In this document: piece by piece, positions 30,042 through 41,500 of the stretch
Numbering within the stretch: position 1 is the stretch's first letter
How the letters are laid out: each line of letters opens with the position of its first letter
Assembly: GCA_000333855.2 (NCBI GenBank)
Contig: CM007320.1
Location: forward strand, 2,771,684 to 2,835,683
Reading direction: 5' to 3'
DNA length: 64,000 nt
From: Endotrypanum monterogeii
Taxonomy: Eukaryota > Euglenozoa > Kinetoplastea > Trypanosomatida > Trypanosomatidae
Translations under genes and position numbers: made by a program
The notes under the pieces: model-generated
What the model was told of the DNA's origin: nothing
What the model saw: only the letters and a program-made list of their open reading frames with translations
The model's database searches: none

Positions 30042-31144
30042 TTTTTTTTTCTTTCATGGTCGCTTTAGGTTAACCACCAGCAAAGTGATGACGTTGTGCT
30101 GAGGTAAAAAAAAAAAATCCTCAAACTGGAAAAAAAAACAAATCGAAACAGTATACGACTGTCGGCTAACTGGAATCACCTCCGCACAGCAGTGTGCGTG
30201 TCGGGAGTCTCCAAGCTTCTCCCTCTCTTTCTTCCCTGCTCCTCCCTTACTTATCGTGTCGTGTAGAAGAAAAAAAAAGGGTGTACTGCATGTTTACACA
30301 GGGGCAGTGACGGCAGTCTTTTTGCCTTTCCTATCTTTTGATTTTTCTGCAGGCGAGCAACGTAGGAGGCACTCTCTTTTCTCCCCTCCCTCCTTCCCTC
30401 TCACATACGTACATCGCCCAGGTGTCTTCGTTCTCAAAAATGATGCCGAGAGGGGAAAGAGGGCTCAAAAAGATGGTGCTCTGGAGTGTAGCTCCGCGTC
30501 GCTGATCACGTTTGGGTTCGATTGCCCTGGTGAGTCGATCACATGCTCCTCTCTATCCACAACCACCTCTCTTTCTTCTTACCAACACCTTTTCTTTTTC
30601 CAATCGCGCCACACATGTGTTTACGTGTGCATATATATGTTATTTATATACAACAGTTACTGGGCCTTCCCTCTTTTTCTGGACCGTCATTGTTTTCTTT
30701 GTGGCGGGTTCTGAGAGAAGTACATTTTTTTAAAGCAACTGCATCAAAAAGTCTGAGATCGAGTAAGCCAAAGCAAGGCGGAAGAAAGTAAAGGGTTCGC
30801 CTACATGGATGCGGGCTTGTTCAAACAAACGAAGCTAAAAGCAAATACGAAACGGCTAAACAAATTATATAAGAAAAACAGAAAAAAAACACGTTTTTTT
30901 TCACCCCCTCTCCAAAAAAAAAAAAGGTTCGGAGCGAATTTCCATCTAGCCGATTGTCAGCTGACTTTCCGATCTCACATCTTTTTTTTTTTTGTTTTTT
31001 TTTCCTGTATAGGTTCATCGTTGACCAGGGCTATTAGTCTTTTTTTTTTTGGAAATGGTGTGATTCGGACATCTTTCTCTTTTTCTCCTCACGATTGCAG
31101 CTGGGACCTTGCATCTTAAACTATACAGGAAAAGCATATCTTGA

Positions 31145-31170
31145 CATATATATATATATATATATATATA
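31145..31170. repeat. (TA)n microsatellite
   Basis: An uninterrupted TA run of about 26 nt. Confidence 0.9.
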
Positions 31171-31952
31171 CCGCTATTGTTATCGTTATTGTTATAGTTT
31201 TTTATTTACATCTTTCGCTTTTCTCTTTATTTTTGTTTCTCAGGTGATTGTGTGTTAGCATACACGTAAACAGCCATCTTTTAAACTACGCCGATACCTA
31301 ACAGCTCACATCGGCTGGAGAAACCCTTTGCGGTGCTTCTAGAAGTCGCACTTTTCTTCATTTTTCGTTATTTTGGGTCCACGACGAACACCCCATTTTC
31401 TACTTATATATCGCTTTCTTCACGTCTCCGCCGCGTCCATTGGTGTGCTTCTCTGTCTCATTGTGCGAGGTGTCGTATTGAAGACGAGGTGAGGCAAGTG
31501 GTAAGGAGGACAGGTTTTGCTCAGTGCTGGAGGGTTAATCAAGCGCGTTTAAGAGGTGACGTCTTTCCGAGAGGCGATAGTCGTTTTTGAAAAAAAGCTT
31601 GTACCGCTGTCTCCCCAACGTCGGTAGATAGTTGCCCTACATCTCTTTTGTTTGCTTTTGTGTGCTAGTCGACTCCGTTCATAGGCTCCCTGCGTCTGCA
31701 CCGTCACTCACGTGGCCCCTGCCCTCACTTGTCGTACTCGTTTTGCTTGATCTTTGTCATCTTTTTTTATTATCGTGTTTGCTTGCAGGGTGCTTTCCCG
31801 CACTCATTTGATTTTTCTTTTTTTTTTTGTCTCCTTTTTTTTTTTTAATTTCTGTGGTTCTGATCTCTTTGAAACTGTTTTTTTTTTCCCTCTTGTCTCC
31901 CACATCACATAGAAGCAAACACATACACATACACACGCAAATATATTTATAT

Positions 31953-31983
<31 letters not shown>

Positions 31984-32319
31984 ATTCTAAACATATACAG
32001 TGCGTGCGTGCCTGTGTGTTTCGTGTTGTGTACAGCAGACTTCACTTTTTGGTGTACTCTTATTCATCCTCTTTCCACCACTACCACTCGCAGATCGGTA
32101 TCGACTTTTTTTCAAAGTGTGTGTGTGTGTATGTGTGTGTGCTGGGTGGAGCTAGACTGAAAGCTGAAGAACATCGGATGCTTGTGCTTCACAATTCTGT
32201 CGCTGTTTTTACTTTGTGCATTGAAACTTTTCACAGCCGCTCTCTTTGGGGGCTCATTTTTATTTGCAGACCGGCCCGTGTGTTTCAGAACCAACCTCCT
32301 TATCTGCGTTGTGTGCTTA

Positions 32320-32350
32320 CTGTCTTGTCTTCTCAACTTCTTTTTTAAAG
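32320..32350 (+). promoter_or_regulatory. SL trans-splice acceptor for alpha-kinase 1
   Basis: The tract CTGTCTTGTCTTCTC...TTCTTTTTT ends in AAAG, with AG at 32349-32350. The first ATG after it is 32385 (34-nt 5' UTR). The open frame extends to a TTG at 32352 without an ATG. Confidence 0.65.
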
Positions 32351-32384
32351 TTTGCTTTTGGTAATTTTACTTGGGTTGACGGAT

Positions 32385-34268
32385 ATGTACGGCGTCTTCC
32401 CCGTCTCACTTCGCGGAGCTGAGGCATCTAACCCACCGCTGACTACGCAGGCTCTGCAAGAGAGAAAGGTCGAGTCGGACCATTATGCCCCCAAAACCCA
32501 GGCGCCGCCCACCAGTGCGTCGAAAGGCATTTCTGAGAGGAAGCAGTCCATGCAGGGCCGCACAGAACGCTCGACTTCAGCTTCCGCCGTTGTTACAAGC
32601 AACGAAGAGACTGCACACTCGCCTACATCACGATCGCAAGTGAGGACCCCGAATTGGCCGGCCCAATCGATCCGGTTTCCTTCCCCGCCTGTCACTGCAA
32701 TGTCGTTTTCTGTGAAAAACTACTCGCACGATAGCAGCCGCCGCCGCTGCGACAGTACGGGATCGATTTTGTCTTCATCTCCCGTTTTGCGGTCGACATC
32801 AGCCACGTCACCGACAATACCGGAGCTGCAGGCCGAGCCGCAGTCGAATGACACTACCAGAGTCAAAGCAGCTTCTTCAGCAGCTGCCAGTGAAGCAGTG
32901 CGCATCAAGAAACCACATTGTATTCGAAAGAAGGCACCAATCCGGAAAAAGGACAACAGCGCACAGCGCATGTCAGCCACCGCCAATGCTCTGCCTGAGA
33001 AGATCCCGTCGCGGATTGTCTGTCCTGTTCCTCCCAGTTTGGGAACCAATAGTGGGGTGAGCTCCCCACTTCAGACTGCACTAGCGAGTGCTTCGCCGAC
33101 TGGCTCAGCTCCAATCGAGCCGTTGACGTCTGTCTCCGGTGATGTAGTGTCCATGCCGTCGGCAGTGGAGGGCTCTACTGCGTCAAACCTGGTGGTTGTG
33201 CCGCAACCTTCAGGTGTGTCTCCACCGGAGGCCTCCTCCCGTGGCTGGTCGGCGCCGATGCATACGCACGAAGTTCCCGAGCACCTCCCTACAGACGAGC
33301 CTGATGTATTGATTCCGGCAGACAAATACACCTACGATCTGAAGACGTGCGCGTGGAAAGGTGTGAGCACAATGATTCGCGTGCTACACCCGAATCGTGG
33401 TCTCAGTCAGGGATCGATGCGCGTATGCTTTGCGCTAGAGGAGGTGGACGAGACCGGCTTCAGCTCTCAAATGGTGGCGAAGCTGTTTCGCCATACTATC
33501 TCGAAGGTGATCGAGGGCGACTACTTCAACGAAGGGGAGGCGCAGTGCATCTGTGGCATATTTGCAGAGAAGTTTAACCGCATTGAAGTACCAAGGAGTT
33601 TCCAACGGCACGTCATCTCTTTTCTGCAGTGTGAGACAGTGCGCATCAGGCGGAGCGATATACCAGAGGGTTATCAGCGGAAACGTAGAGGCTTCTTCTC
33701 GTATCACCCCACCGACAGCGGGGACATCCTCTTCACGATGGAGCCAAGGTTGCACGGGAACTTCACGAAGTATACAGGTAATTTTGGTGGTGTTTACGAG
33801 GGATTTGAGAGGCGTTTGAGCTCGGAGGAGGAGCGGCGACGGCATCGTATACTTTTGGCCGTGGAGGCTTTCTCGCATTTCACTTTTTTGGAGACCGGCG
33901 GCTCGATGCTTGTGTGCGATTTGCAAGGCGTTCATGACTTCTTGACGGACCCACAGATTCACACCGAAGACGGTAAGGGGTTTGGTATGGGCAACATGGG
34001 CCAAAAGGGCATCGAAAAATGGAGAGAGGCGCATGTGTGTAACGAGGTATGCAAGGCCATGAAACTGGCGCCGCTATCCAAGGACTGGGGGGGATTCACC
34101 ACCGCTGCCGAGAGGGAGAATCGTATGAGTTATTATAAGGTGTTGCGAGCAAAGCTGAGTAGTTCAGTGCCGGGGGGAGCAGAGGACATTCTGCCCTTGC
34201 CCAAGCCACTATCTCAGATGTCCGATGATGAACGACTGGACTATGCCATGCAGCTCTCATTGATGTGA
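32385..34268 (+). CDS. Alpha-kinase (MHCK/EF2K family) with disordered N-terminus and UIM-like tail
   Basis: A 627-aa atypical protein kinase. Residues 1-300 are Ser/Pro/Thr-rich with basic patches and look disordered. The alpha-kinase domain spans about 310-580. It has Lys366 in 'MVAKLF' (ATP binding), His498 ('SHFTF'), 'MLVCDLQGVHDFLTDPQIHTEDGKG', the GxGNxG loop (534-539, GMGNMG) and a final 'H.CN..C', which together with the His residues form the structural zinc site. Alpha-kinases phosphorylate Ser/Thr in helical targets; known members act on myosin heavy chain or eEF2. No calmodulin site or WD repeats are seen. The last 15 residues (SDDERLDYAMQLSLM) fit the ubiquitin-interacting motif. 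It is a paralogue of the next gene and shares the catalytic core and tail. Confidence 0.9.
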   Translation: MYGVFPVSLRGAEASNPPLTTQALQERKVESDHYAPKTQAPPTSASKGISERKQSMQGRTERSTSASAVVTSNEETAHSPTSRSQVRTPNWPAQSIRFPSPPVTAMSFSVKNYSHDSSRRRCDSTGSILSSSPVLRSTSATSPTIPELQAEPQSNDTTRVKAASSAAASEAVRIKKPHCIRKKAPIRKKDNSAQRMSATANALPEKIPSRIVCPVPPSLGTNSGVSSPLQTALASASPTGSAPIEPLTSVSGDVVSMPSAVEGSTASNLVVVPQPSGVSPPEASSRGWSAPMHTHEVPEHLPTDEPDVLIPADKYTYDLKTCAWKGVSTMIRVLHPNRGLSQGSMRVCFALEEVDETGFSSQMVAKLFRHTISKVIEGDYFNEGEAQCICGIFAEKFNRIEVPRSFQRHVISFLQCETVRIRRSDIPEGYQRKRRGFFSYHPTDSGDILFTMEPRLHGNFTKYTGNFGGVYEGFERRLSSEEERRRHRILLAVEAFSHFTFLETGGSMLVCDLQGVHDFLTDPQIHTEDGKGFGMGNMGQKGIEKWREAHVCNEVCKAMKLAPLSKDWGGFTTAAERENRMSYYKVLRAKLSSSVPGGAEDILPLPKPLSQMSDDERLDYAMQLSLM

Positions 34269-36257
34269 ACTTGATCGAATCGAGATGTGTCTTCCGACTG
34301 ACTTTGTTCCATTGCCAATCGAGCGGAATTTTTTTTCGTATCGTTAACATACGCTCACACCTATGTCCCCGTGCCTCATATATTTCACTGCTTTGTTATG
34401 CGAAGCTGCTCTTCATATCTCCGTCGCCCCTCATCCACCAGATCGAGAATCTGTAGATGCAAGTCTTTCTTGATGTAATTGTGGGCATCTGTGATCCTCC
34501 GCGCTTTCCCCTTTTTTCGCCCCCCGCCCCACCCCCAACCTCTCCCCCTCTCGCCTCTTTCTGCTCAACTCCGAGGATACACCAACCAACACAAGAGGGC
34601 GCGTGTCAATGGTTTCCCGGCTGAGTACCCCCCCCCCTCAAAAGAAAAACAATACATATCTGCATATATATACATATATATATATGTATATATCCTGGCG
34701 TACTAGGTTTTCCCTTGGAAGGCGGAAGGAGGAGAGGGGAGAGCTAGGGCGTCTGTTTTCCACTACCGGAACCGAAACATGGAGTTGTCATCTGCATCCG
34801 AAAAATCCACGGAGGGAAGTGCCCCCCTTTCCTCCCTCCAGACACACGCACCCTCACACATATACACACCTCGCCTTTGAGCGCTAAACCGGTCTGGATA
34901 TTTTTTTCAATACATTTTCTCTTAACACGTCGATGCTTCATGTTTTGATGGGAATCTGACGGATGGTCGGAGGGGATTTTTTTTTTTTTTTGACTCGGCG
35001 AGTCTCTTGTGGGTCTACTTGACCACGTTTTATGTTCACCAAGGAAGATCAAAATATGCATTCAGATTTTTTTCATAGTATCAGGCCATCACCCCCTTCC
35101 CCCCCATGTTATACATTCTAGGTGTCATTCACACTTTATTCACATGCCCTGCATCTCGCCACGGACTGCGTTCTGTTTATTATTACTATTATTTAGGTTC
35201 ATTTGTAATTAATATTTCAAGTTATTTTCACACACATATATATATATATATATTTATATGTGTGCCTGTTTGTATGTGTATGTGCTTTTGAGTGTCTTAA
35301 ATTCTCATGGTCCCCTCCTTTTTTTTTTTGATTATACGCATCTTCTTCGTTTCCCTTTAAATACTCGATCTTTTTTTTTTTTATCTATATCTCGGCCACG
35401 TCGACGCGGAAGGAAAGGAGCGAAGCCGTCATCCTGGACAGGTCCTCCTCGACACATTCTCACACTCACACACCTTTTTTTTGTTTGTAACTGCTTCTTT
35501 GGGTGTTTTTTTTTGTTTCCTCTCGTTTTTCTCATTTTTCAATGAGTTCAGAAAAGTTCTTTTATATGCCAAACGCTTTTTGTGCTCGCGTCCAACATAC
35601 GTTTTTTTTTTTAGTATTACTGCGTGTGTCTGTTATAGCACATTTTATCAATTAGTTGCCACAGACTAGTGGACATGCATGAACGGCGATGCGCCGTCGA
35701 CAGTCTGCTATCGTACTTATTATTATTATTATTTTGTGCACCAATTCTCCTTTTTCTGAATAATCGTAATCCGCTTTCTCTTTTTCCCTTCCTCCGCTCT
35801 CACTTCCTCATTTTCTGAAATATTAGAGGCTTTAATGAAGGTGGACAGAGAGAAATTAAAGGAGGTCATGTGGGATCGAGAGGTCAGGCGAGCTTTCCCA
35901 TACACATTGAGGCGCAGCAGATAAACAAGCCAAGAGGAGGTATTAGCGTGCCGCCGAATGAGTATTGGATACATAGAGAGAAGAAAAAAAATGCACCTCC
36001 TCTCGTGCACCCAAGAAATTGACGCACATCTCGGTACACAAGTCCTATCTGATCATGTTACCTGCACTCCAGGGAGCGCAATTTTGATTCACCTGTGCAC
36101 TTGCGATCGAGAACTACACACAAACACACACACACACATACACACAAACGAGGCTACTTGGGGGTTTGAAAGGATGCGGTGAATCTCTTATTCCCCACGT
36201 CAAGTGGGTTTGAGTACAGCCGGTGTTTTGAGTTGATGGTGATATCGGTTTTGGATA

Positions 36258-36289
36258 TATATATATATATATTTATTTATTTATTTATT
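36258..36289. repeat. TA run followed by ATTT repeats (AU-rich element-like)
   Basis: A TA run of about 13 nt is followed by overlapping ATTTA pentamers (36271-36289). In RNA this would read as repeated AUUUA, a motif class that destabilises or regulates mRNAs in many eukaryotes. Its position fits a long 3' UTR of alpha-kinase 1 or a spacer. Confidence 0.6.
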
Positions 36290-36601
36290 CATATATTTAG
36301 CTGATGTGGAGTGGGAAAAAAAAAAGGAGGAAAAAGGTGCAGATCTAGATGAAGAAAAATGCTAGTGGGGCTAGCGTATGGATATGTACAAGTGGAAGGC
36401 GGCATGATGTCTTCTACGTTCATGACATGTTTTTACAGTTCGCTGCTTCTGCTAGACCCTCTTGTTGGTGCTGCGATGGAATATATGGGCCAGTGATTTC
36501 TTTGAGGTAGAGCAAGAAAAAAGAGAACCCTATCAAGTGTTCTTCACTTGAACGTCTGTAAAGTCTGGATTCTGGAGGATAGAACGAAAGCAAAGCCTCA
36601 G

Positions 36602-36605
<4 letters not shown>

Positions 36606-36640
<35 letters not shown>
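36606..36640. repeat. (TA)n microsatellite
   Basis: A TA run of about 35 nt with one TG interruption. Confidence 0.9.
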
Positions 36641-36644
<4 letters not shown>

Positions 36645-37460
36645 GCATCTGTACAAGCGTTGTGCACACAACAGCTCTGTGAGGCTGGAATTGGGACATG
36701 GATAGAGGTTTGGACGCTGGGACAAGACGACATTCTAAGGGAAATGTTTCTCAAGAGACTACGGGAGGCGAACACCAGTGGATCCTCTTTCCCACAACGC
36801 TCTCGGGTCCACCGACTCAGTCGGCGGTCGGATAGGAAGTAGACTAGGTTAAACCACGACGGTGTCCCTACTGCATGTTCTGCTGCGACTTGTCGGTTTG
36901 TCTTTTCTACCCCTTTCGGCTCAAACGAAAATGAGTATGCAAAGACCTGTGCTAAGCGATATCCACTCCTCTGGAGTACTCGCAGAAGTTTTCATGGTTG
37001 ATCATTTGCCGCCTTTTTTAATCCACTCTACGCAAACATAAAAAAAAAATACTACTGTCTGCTTGAACCTTTTCCTTCTCTTTTTTCTCCATCCCAGCGC
37101 ACATGTTTTGTTCTCGTTTCTGGAGATGAGTACCGATACTTGGTGATTAAAAAAGGGAAAAAAAGATCGAAGGGACATGGCGGCGTTGTTGTGCGCGAAT
37201 GACATCCATTGACCAAGCAACAGCAAAAAAAAGAAAAATCTTTGAATACGCGTATCGAGAGCAGCGCGCTTCCTTCACGCGTCCAGCCACAAACAAACTG
37301 GCACAAGACTTGTGGGACTCGAAGTCAGGCCTTGTGCATTGTAGCAAGCAACTGGACGTGTACCTCATTAACCCCTGTGACAGCAAAAAGTCGAGTGTGC
37401 GCTTCCCGCTATGATATGTGCGTTGATCTTGCACAACACTCTCGCCACATAACACCGCCA

Positions 37461-37491
37461 CTTCTTTTCTCTCTTTTTTTTTTTCGTGCAG
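37461..37491 (+). promoter_or_regulatory. SL trans-splice acceptor for alpha-kinase 2
   Basis: A strong pyrimidine tract with T11 ends in CGTGCAG, with AG at 37490-37491. The first ATG downstream is the start at 37582 (90-nt 5' UTR). Confidence 0.75.
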
Positions 37492-37581
37492 TCCATCAGA
37501 AAACAAAACAAAAAAGAACAGCGAACTTTCATAAAAAGACCCACACATCCTTTTCTTCATTCGTTTAAGAGTGTCTGAGCT

Positions 37582-38589
37582 ATGAACCCGGATACACAAG
37601 ACGCTCCACCACCGGAAGAGGAATCTCCGGTGGTTTGTCCCGCGAAAAAGTATATTTTTGATCTTCGCTCGTATGTTTGGAAAGAGCTGGATTGTCTGAT
37701 CCGTATCCCTCATCCTAACAAGGGCATGGGCCACGGTGGCATGCGTGTCTGTTACAAAGTAGAAGATGTGGACGAGGATGGTGGAGGAACGCCCATGGTA
37801 GCGAAGATGTTCCGTCGTAATATCAGCGATGTGGTGGAAAAGGACTACTTCAGCGAAGGTGCCGCACAGTGCATGTGTGAAGAATTTGCGAACAACTTCA
37901 ATCGCATCCACCTTACGAATGTCTTGAAGCCTAACATTTCTTTTTTGCAGTGCTACGTCGTTCGAATTCCACGCGATAACATTCCAGATGATTACCGGTA
38001 CAAGCGCACTGGTTTCTTCTCGTACAAGACGCAGGATACACGAGAAGTCATGTTTGTCATGGAACCCATGCTGAACGGCTGCTTCACCAAATACAACAGC
38101 AACTACGGCGACACCTACCGAGAGGACAAGAAAGCAGCCCTCACCTCGGCGCAAGCAAAACGGCGAACGGAAATTTTTGAGGCCGCAGAGGCCTTTTCGC
38201 ATTTCACTCTAGTCGAAAGCGGCGGCTCGATGCTTTTGTGTGATTTGCAGGGCGTCAACGATTTCCTCACCGATCCGCAGATTCACACAGAGGATGGAAA
38301 GGGACTTGGCATGGGTAATATGGGGCAGGAAGGGATCGACAAGTGGATGGAGAACCACGAATGCAACGATATTTGCCGCGCCCTCGGTCTCCAGGCGTTA
38401 GGTGGTAACGTCGTCAACGGTGCGGCACGGGACCCTGATGCCAACCCTTATCTGGGGCTTCGTGCACGTCTTCAGAGCCAAAAGCCCGTTCTTCTGCGTG
38501 ATTTAGTTCCCCTGTCGAAGCCGCTGGAAGAGATGACAGAAGCGGAGCGCATCGAGTATGCTATAAGGCTTTCCGAACTGACAGATTAG
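37582..38589 (+). CDS. Alpha-kinase paralogue, compact form with UIM-like tail
   Basis: A 335-aa alpha-kinase that is nearly all catalytic domain. Lys75 lies in 'MVAKMF', His207 in 'SHFTL', followed by 'MLLCDLQGVNDFLTDPQIHTEDGKG', the GMGNMG loop (243-248) and the zinc residues 'HECNDIC' (259-265). The order, spacing and wording match the upstream alpha-kinase, so the pair arose by duplication. The upstream copy has gained, or this one lost, a 300-residue disordered N-terminus. The C-terminus (TEAERIEYAIRLSELTD) again fits a ubiquitin-interacting motif. Substrates are unknown; eEF2-kinase-like or myosin-kinase-like roles cannot be distinguished. The first 20 residues are acidic and Pro-rich. 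The start is the first ATG after a strong acceptor. Confidence 0.9.
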   Translation: MNPDTQDAPPPEEESPVVCPAKKYIFDLRSYVWKELDCLIRIPHPNKGMGHGGMRVCYKVEDVDEDGGGTPMVAKMFRRNISDVVEKDYFSEGAAQCMCEEFANNFNRIHLTNVLKPNISFLQCYVVRIPRDNIPDDYRYKRTGFFSYKTQDTREVMFVMEPMLNGCFTKYNSNYGDTYREDKKAALTSAQAKRRTEIFEAAEAFSHFTLVESGGSMLLCDLQGVNDFLTDPQIHTEDGKGLGMGNMGQEGIDKWMENHECNDICRALGLQALGGNVVNGAARDPDANPYLGLRARLQSQKPVLLRDLVPLSKPLEEMTEAERIEYAIRLSELTD

Positions 38590-41500
38590 TCGAGAATACT
38601 TCTTCGGAGTCTTCTCGAGCCCCCCCCCCCCGTGTGAATGGCCGCTGTTTTTTTTTATATTTTTGCGAGCTCATCTGCGTTAGTTCATCTCCTAGCTAAA
38701 AGAATCAAGAGGGGGTCCATCTGTCCTGCTTTTCTCTGCTCAACAAAATCTTGTCACAGTGTCGCTGTTCTTGTATTCTCTCGCTCCGTCATGTGTGCAT
38801 AAAGTTTGTCGAGTCACTTGCCCTCTCGCTATCTCCTATCCTCCACGTTTTGTCTGCCTTCCCCCCCTTCTCACCGCCCTTTGTCTGTATTGTACCCCCT
38901 CCTTCCTCTCGCGCGCACGGTCGCAAGCTTTTAAACGAATACACGCGCATGTACATACGTCTAGAATCTCGATGTCCCTGGTGGTGTAGCGCGTAGATTC
39001 ATCTTCTTTCATGTGTGTTGTCGAGCACCGTTTGGTGCACAATTTCACACGACTTTCGTTTTTTTTTTTAATTTTTACTGCCTGTGCGCTCTTTTTTGTG
39101 TGTGTGTGTCTGGGGGAGGTAGAGGGAGTACTTCAGGCCTCTTGTATGAGAGACTCGACACCAGCAAAGATGTTTTTCTCTTTTCTACAAACATCGAACG
39201 GATCAAATTGTGTGGGGCGCCTAAAAAAAAGCGACACACACCTGTGAGAACGATTAGGAGTGCTGGGGTGAACACACGCGCACTAGTCGACAGAGAAAGC
39301 AAATAACGTGCAAAGCCTCTTAGAGTGTGAAGTGCTGGTTGCGAATGTGATACTCGTGCTTTTTATTGTGTTTAGTTATTCCCGCAAGGGTTTCTGCGTG
39401 CGTCACTTCCTACATCCGACCACGCAACTGTTATTCTGAAAATACGTCGGAGTTTGTTTTCTGGCTATGTCTTGCTGTTTCTGATTCCTGATATGTTTCT
39501 TTTATTTTCCATTGTCTGTGGAGTTTATTTTTGATGTTTTTGTTTTTTAGTTGCTGCTTTTTTTTTCGTTTTCAGTGCTTTTTACCGACCAAATCTTCCC
39601 CGCTCCTCCCTTCTCCATCCACTCACACACACAGCAACAACAACAAAAAAAAAACATTTATAGTGATTTAGATTCCACTTGTTCCCCCTTGTGCGTCTGT
39701 TTGTGTGTGTGGCGGCGCATCTCAAGTCTGTGGAGTATCGAAGCCCGTAAACAATGACAGCGAAGTCTTGGCGATGCTTGGTGAATGTGGGTTGAAGTGA
39801 GATGAGACAGAGGGTGGCGGGGTGGGGGCTAGAGGCCAAAGGTTAGGAGCAAGGTCTGTGCGGTGCCTCTTCAATCTGTAGCGGCGATCTACTTCATGTG
39901 CTCAAAGAATCACCTAGCAGTTGTTCATTGGTTCCCCCTGCTGTGACCTGGGGCGTGACGGTGAACATGAACTGCTATCTGCTTTCTGTGAGAACGCGAG
40001 CATTTAAGCGATACAACTAGCAGTTGTACGGCGCGACATCCCTGGCAAAAAAAAAAAATTAATCAAGGTCTACAGCTGGTGCAAGGAAGAGATGGGATTA
40101 GCCTTTTCTCCATCGGGTTTTTCTTTTCTCCCCCTAGGTAAAGCAGGTTTCTGCTGTCGCAAAAGGAAAGAGAAGCGGGTTAGCGACTTTGGTGTGCGCG
40201 AGTGACCAGAAAGCTATTTGAAAAAAACAAGAATTTGGCTTCTGGTATACCTGCTCGAAACGAGGTGGTGTCTACAACGGTCGTGTGTCGGCCGTCACCA
40301 TGCAACGGTCAAAAGAATTAAAAAAAAAACGCCTCCATGTCGTATTCATTTTACCTTCAGGGGAGGCACTCTGAAATAATTCGATTTTGCCGAATTGTCT
40401 TGTTTGTTTGCTCAGATGCTCAGGGTCATCGATTTCCATCCTCATTTCAACGAAAGAGAAGTCGACTGTCGCTACAGAGCGTGGAGGCAGAAAGACATCA
40501 CTGACTGCAACGGGTTCGCTTTATCACGATTGGTTCCCCCAAACCCTATTGGGTGAGTGACAGGAATTTCTTTAATGTGGAGCTGGTTGGAATAATATTC
40601 CACGACTTGACTCAATTCTGCTTTTCTTGAGGGATTATTTCATGCATGCTTGACGTATTCTCATAAGAAATTCGGACCTTCGTTGGGTGGCCACGTTCAC
40701 GAACCCTCTCTGTGCTTCACTGAACAGAATGTGTTCCGAAGGAAGACGCAGTCTTCGCTACAGTTTTTTTTTTTTGGCAAGACAAAGAAAGGAATCATGT
40801 GTAGCCTCCCGCTAACAAAATACAATTCCTTCTACAGGGAGGGCGCCTTTGGTGTCGACACGGAGGCAAATGTGCGTGATTTATGGAGTTTCGCATAGTC
40901 CTGGCTAGGTTCGCCAGTATCAAAAGCAACTCTATAGAGAGAGCTACTGAGTAGCCGGCACAGGTCGATGCCATTCGAAGTTCAGCATGGGCAACGAAGG
41001 AGTAGCGATCATGTTCCTCGGGTTTTCCAAAGCAGGACAAGGCTTTGCACTGTCAGTCTGGAAGCTGCTTGTTGCAGTGAAATCGCCCACACAAAAAAAA
41101 TCGTTGGGAGAAAAAATATATGGATGCAATCCGAACCGTTGCTTAAAGTGATCTTTTTCGGTCACTCACATTCGAACCCCTTGGGCATCTTTGACGAGAT
41201 GGATGCAAGTAAGGGCAAACCTGACCGCGGGGAATGAAGGGGGAGAGAGGGAAAGGGGGGGGGCACAGTCGTGCGATGCTCTCAAATCCCAGCGGCTCGT
41301 GCTCACCTATCACGTGCGTTCTGTCGTTCACTTCTTCCCTGACCTTGTTGATCATCATTGTCATCCAACAGGCGGTCTCCCTCTCCCTAACACCTCACGG
41401 TAGACGCCTGTTGAACAGTTGCTCGCGAGATGACTTTGAGCGCAGCTCAGAGAGTCGACGCCAAAAACTCCCCTTCGCCAGTGAGCAAGACATCAGTGAG

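Larger units (their letters stand above)
30042..32384. other. Long intergenic region / UTRs
   Basis: A 2.3-kb stretch with no recognised gene. It holds A12 and A9 runs right after COQ8, many T tracts (30982-31010, 31817-31848), TA microsatellites (31145-31170, 31965-31983), a (TG)n run (32117-32141) and the pyrimidine leader of alpha-kinase 1. Confidence 0.6.
34269..37581. other. Long intergenic region between alpha-kinase genes
   Basis: A 3.3-kb stretch without a recognised gene. It includes TA runs (about 34665-34690, 35238-35252, 36258-36270, 36606-36640), T11-T14 tracts, an ATT/AUUUA-like repeat (36271-36289), CA runs (36118-36145), non-repetitive stretches around 35820-36240 and 36360-37000, and the acceptor of alpha-kinase 2. 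An antisense frame overlapping the kinase gene is not supported as coding. Confidence 0.6.

Noticed and set aside
30510..30535. GGGTTCGATT resembling a tRNA T-loop
   Set aside because: Position 61 would be G instead of C, and no D-arm or acceptor pairing is present.
31908..31915. CATAGAAG octamer, identical to the Crithidia cell-cycle mRNA element
   Set aside because: One 8-mer match is expected by chance in 64 kb. It lies far from the nearest gene's likely UTR and the neighbouring genes are not known S-phase genes.
37147..38202. 351-codon open frame on the minus strand over alpha-kinase 2
   Set aside because: It is antisense to a clear kinase gene, shows no recognisable domain, and all other genes are on the + strand. 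It follows from codon structure of the kinase.
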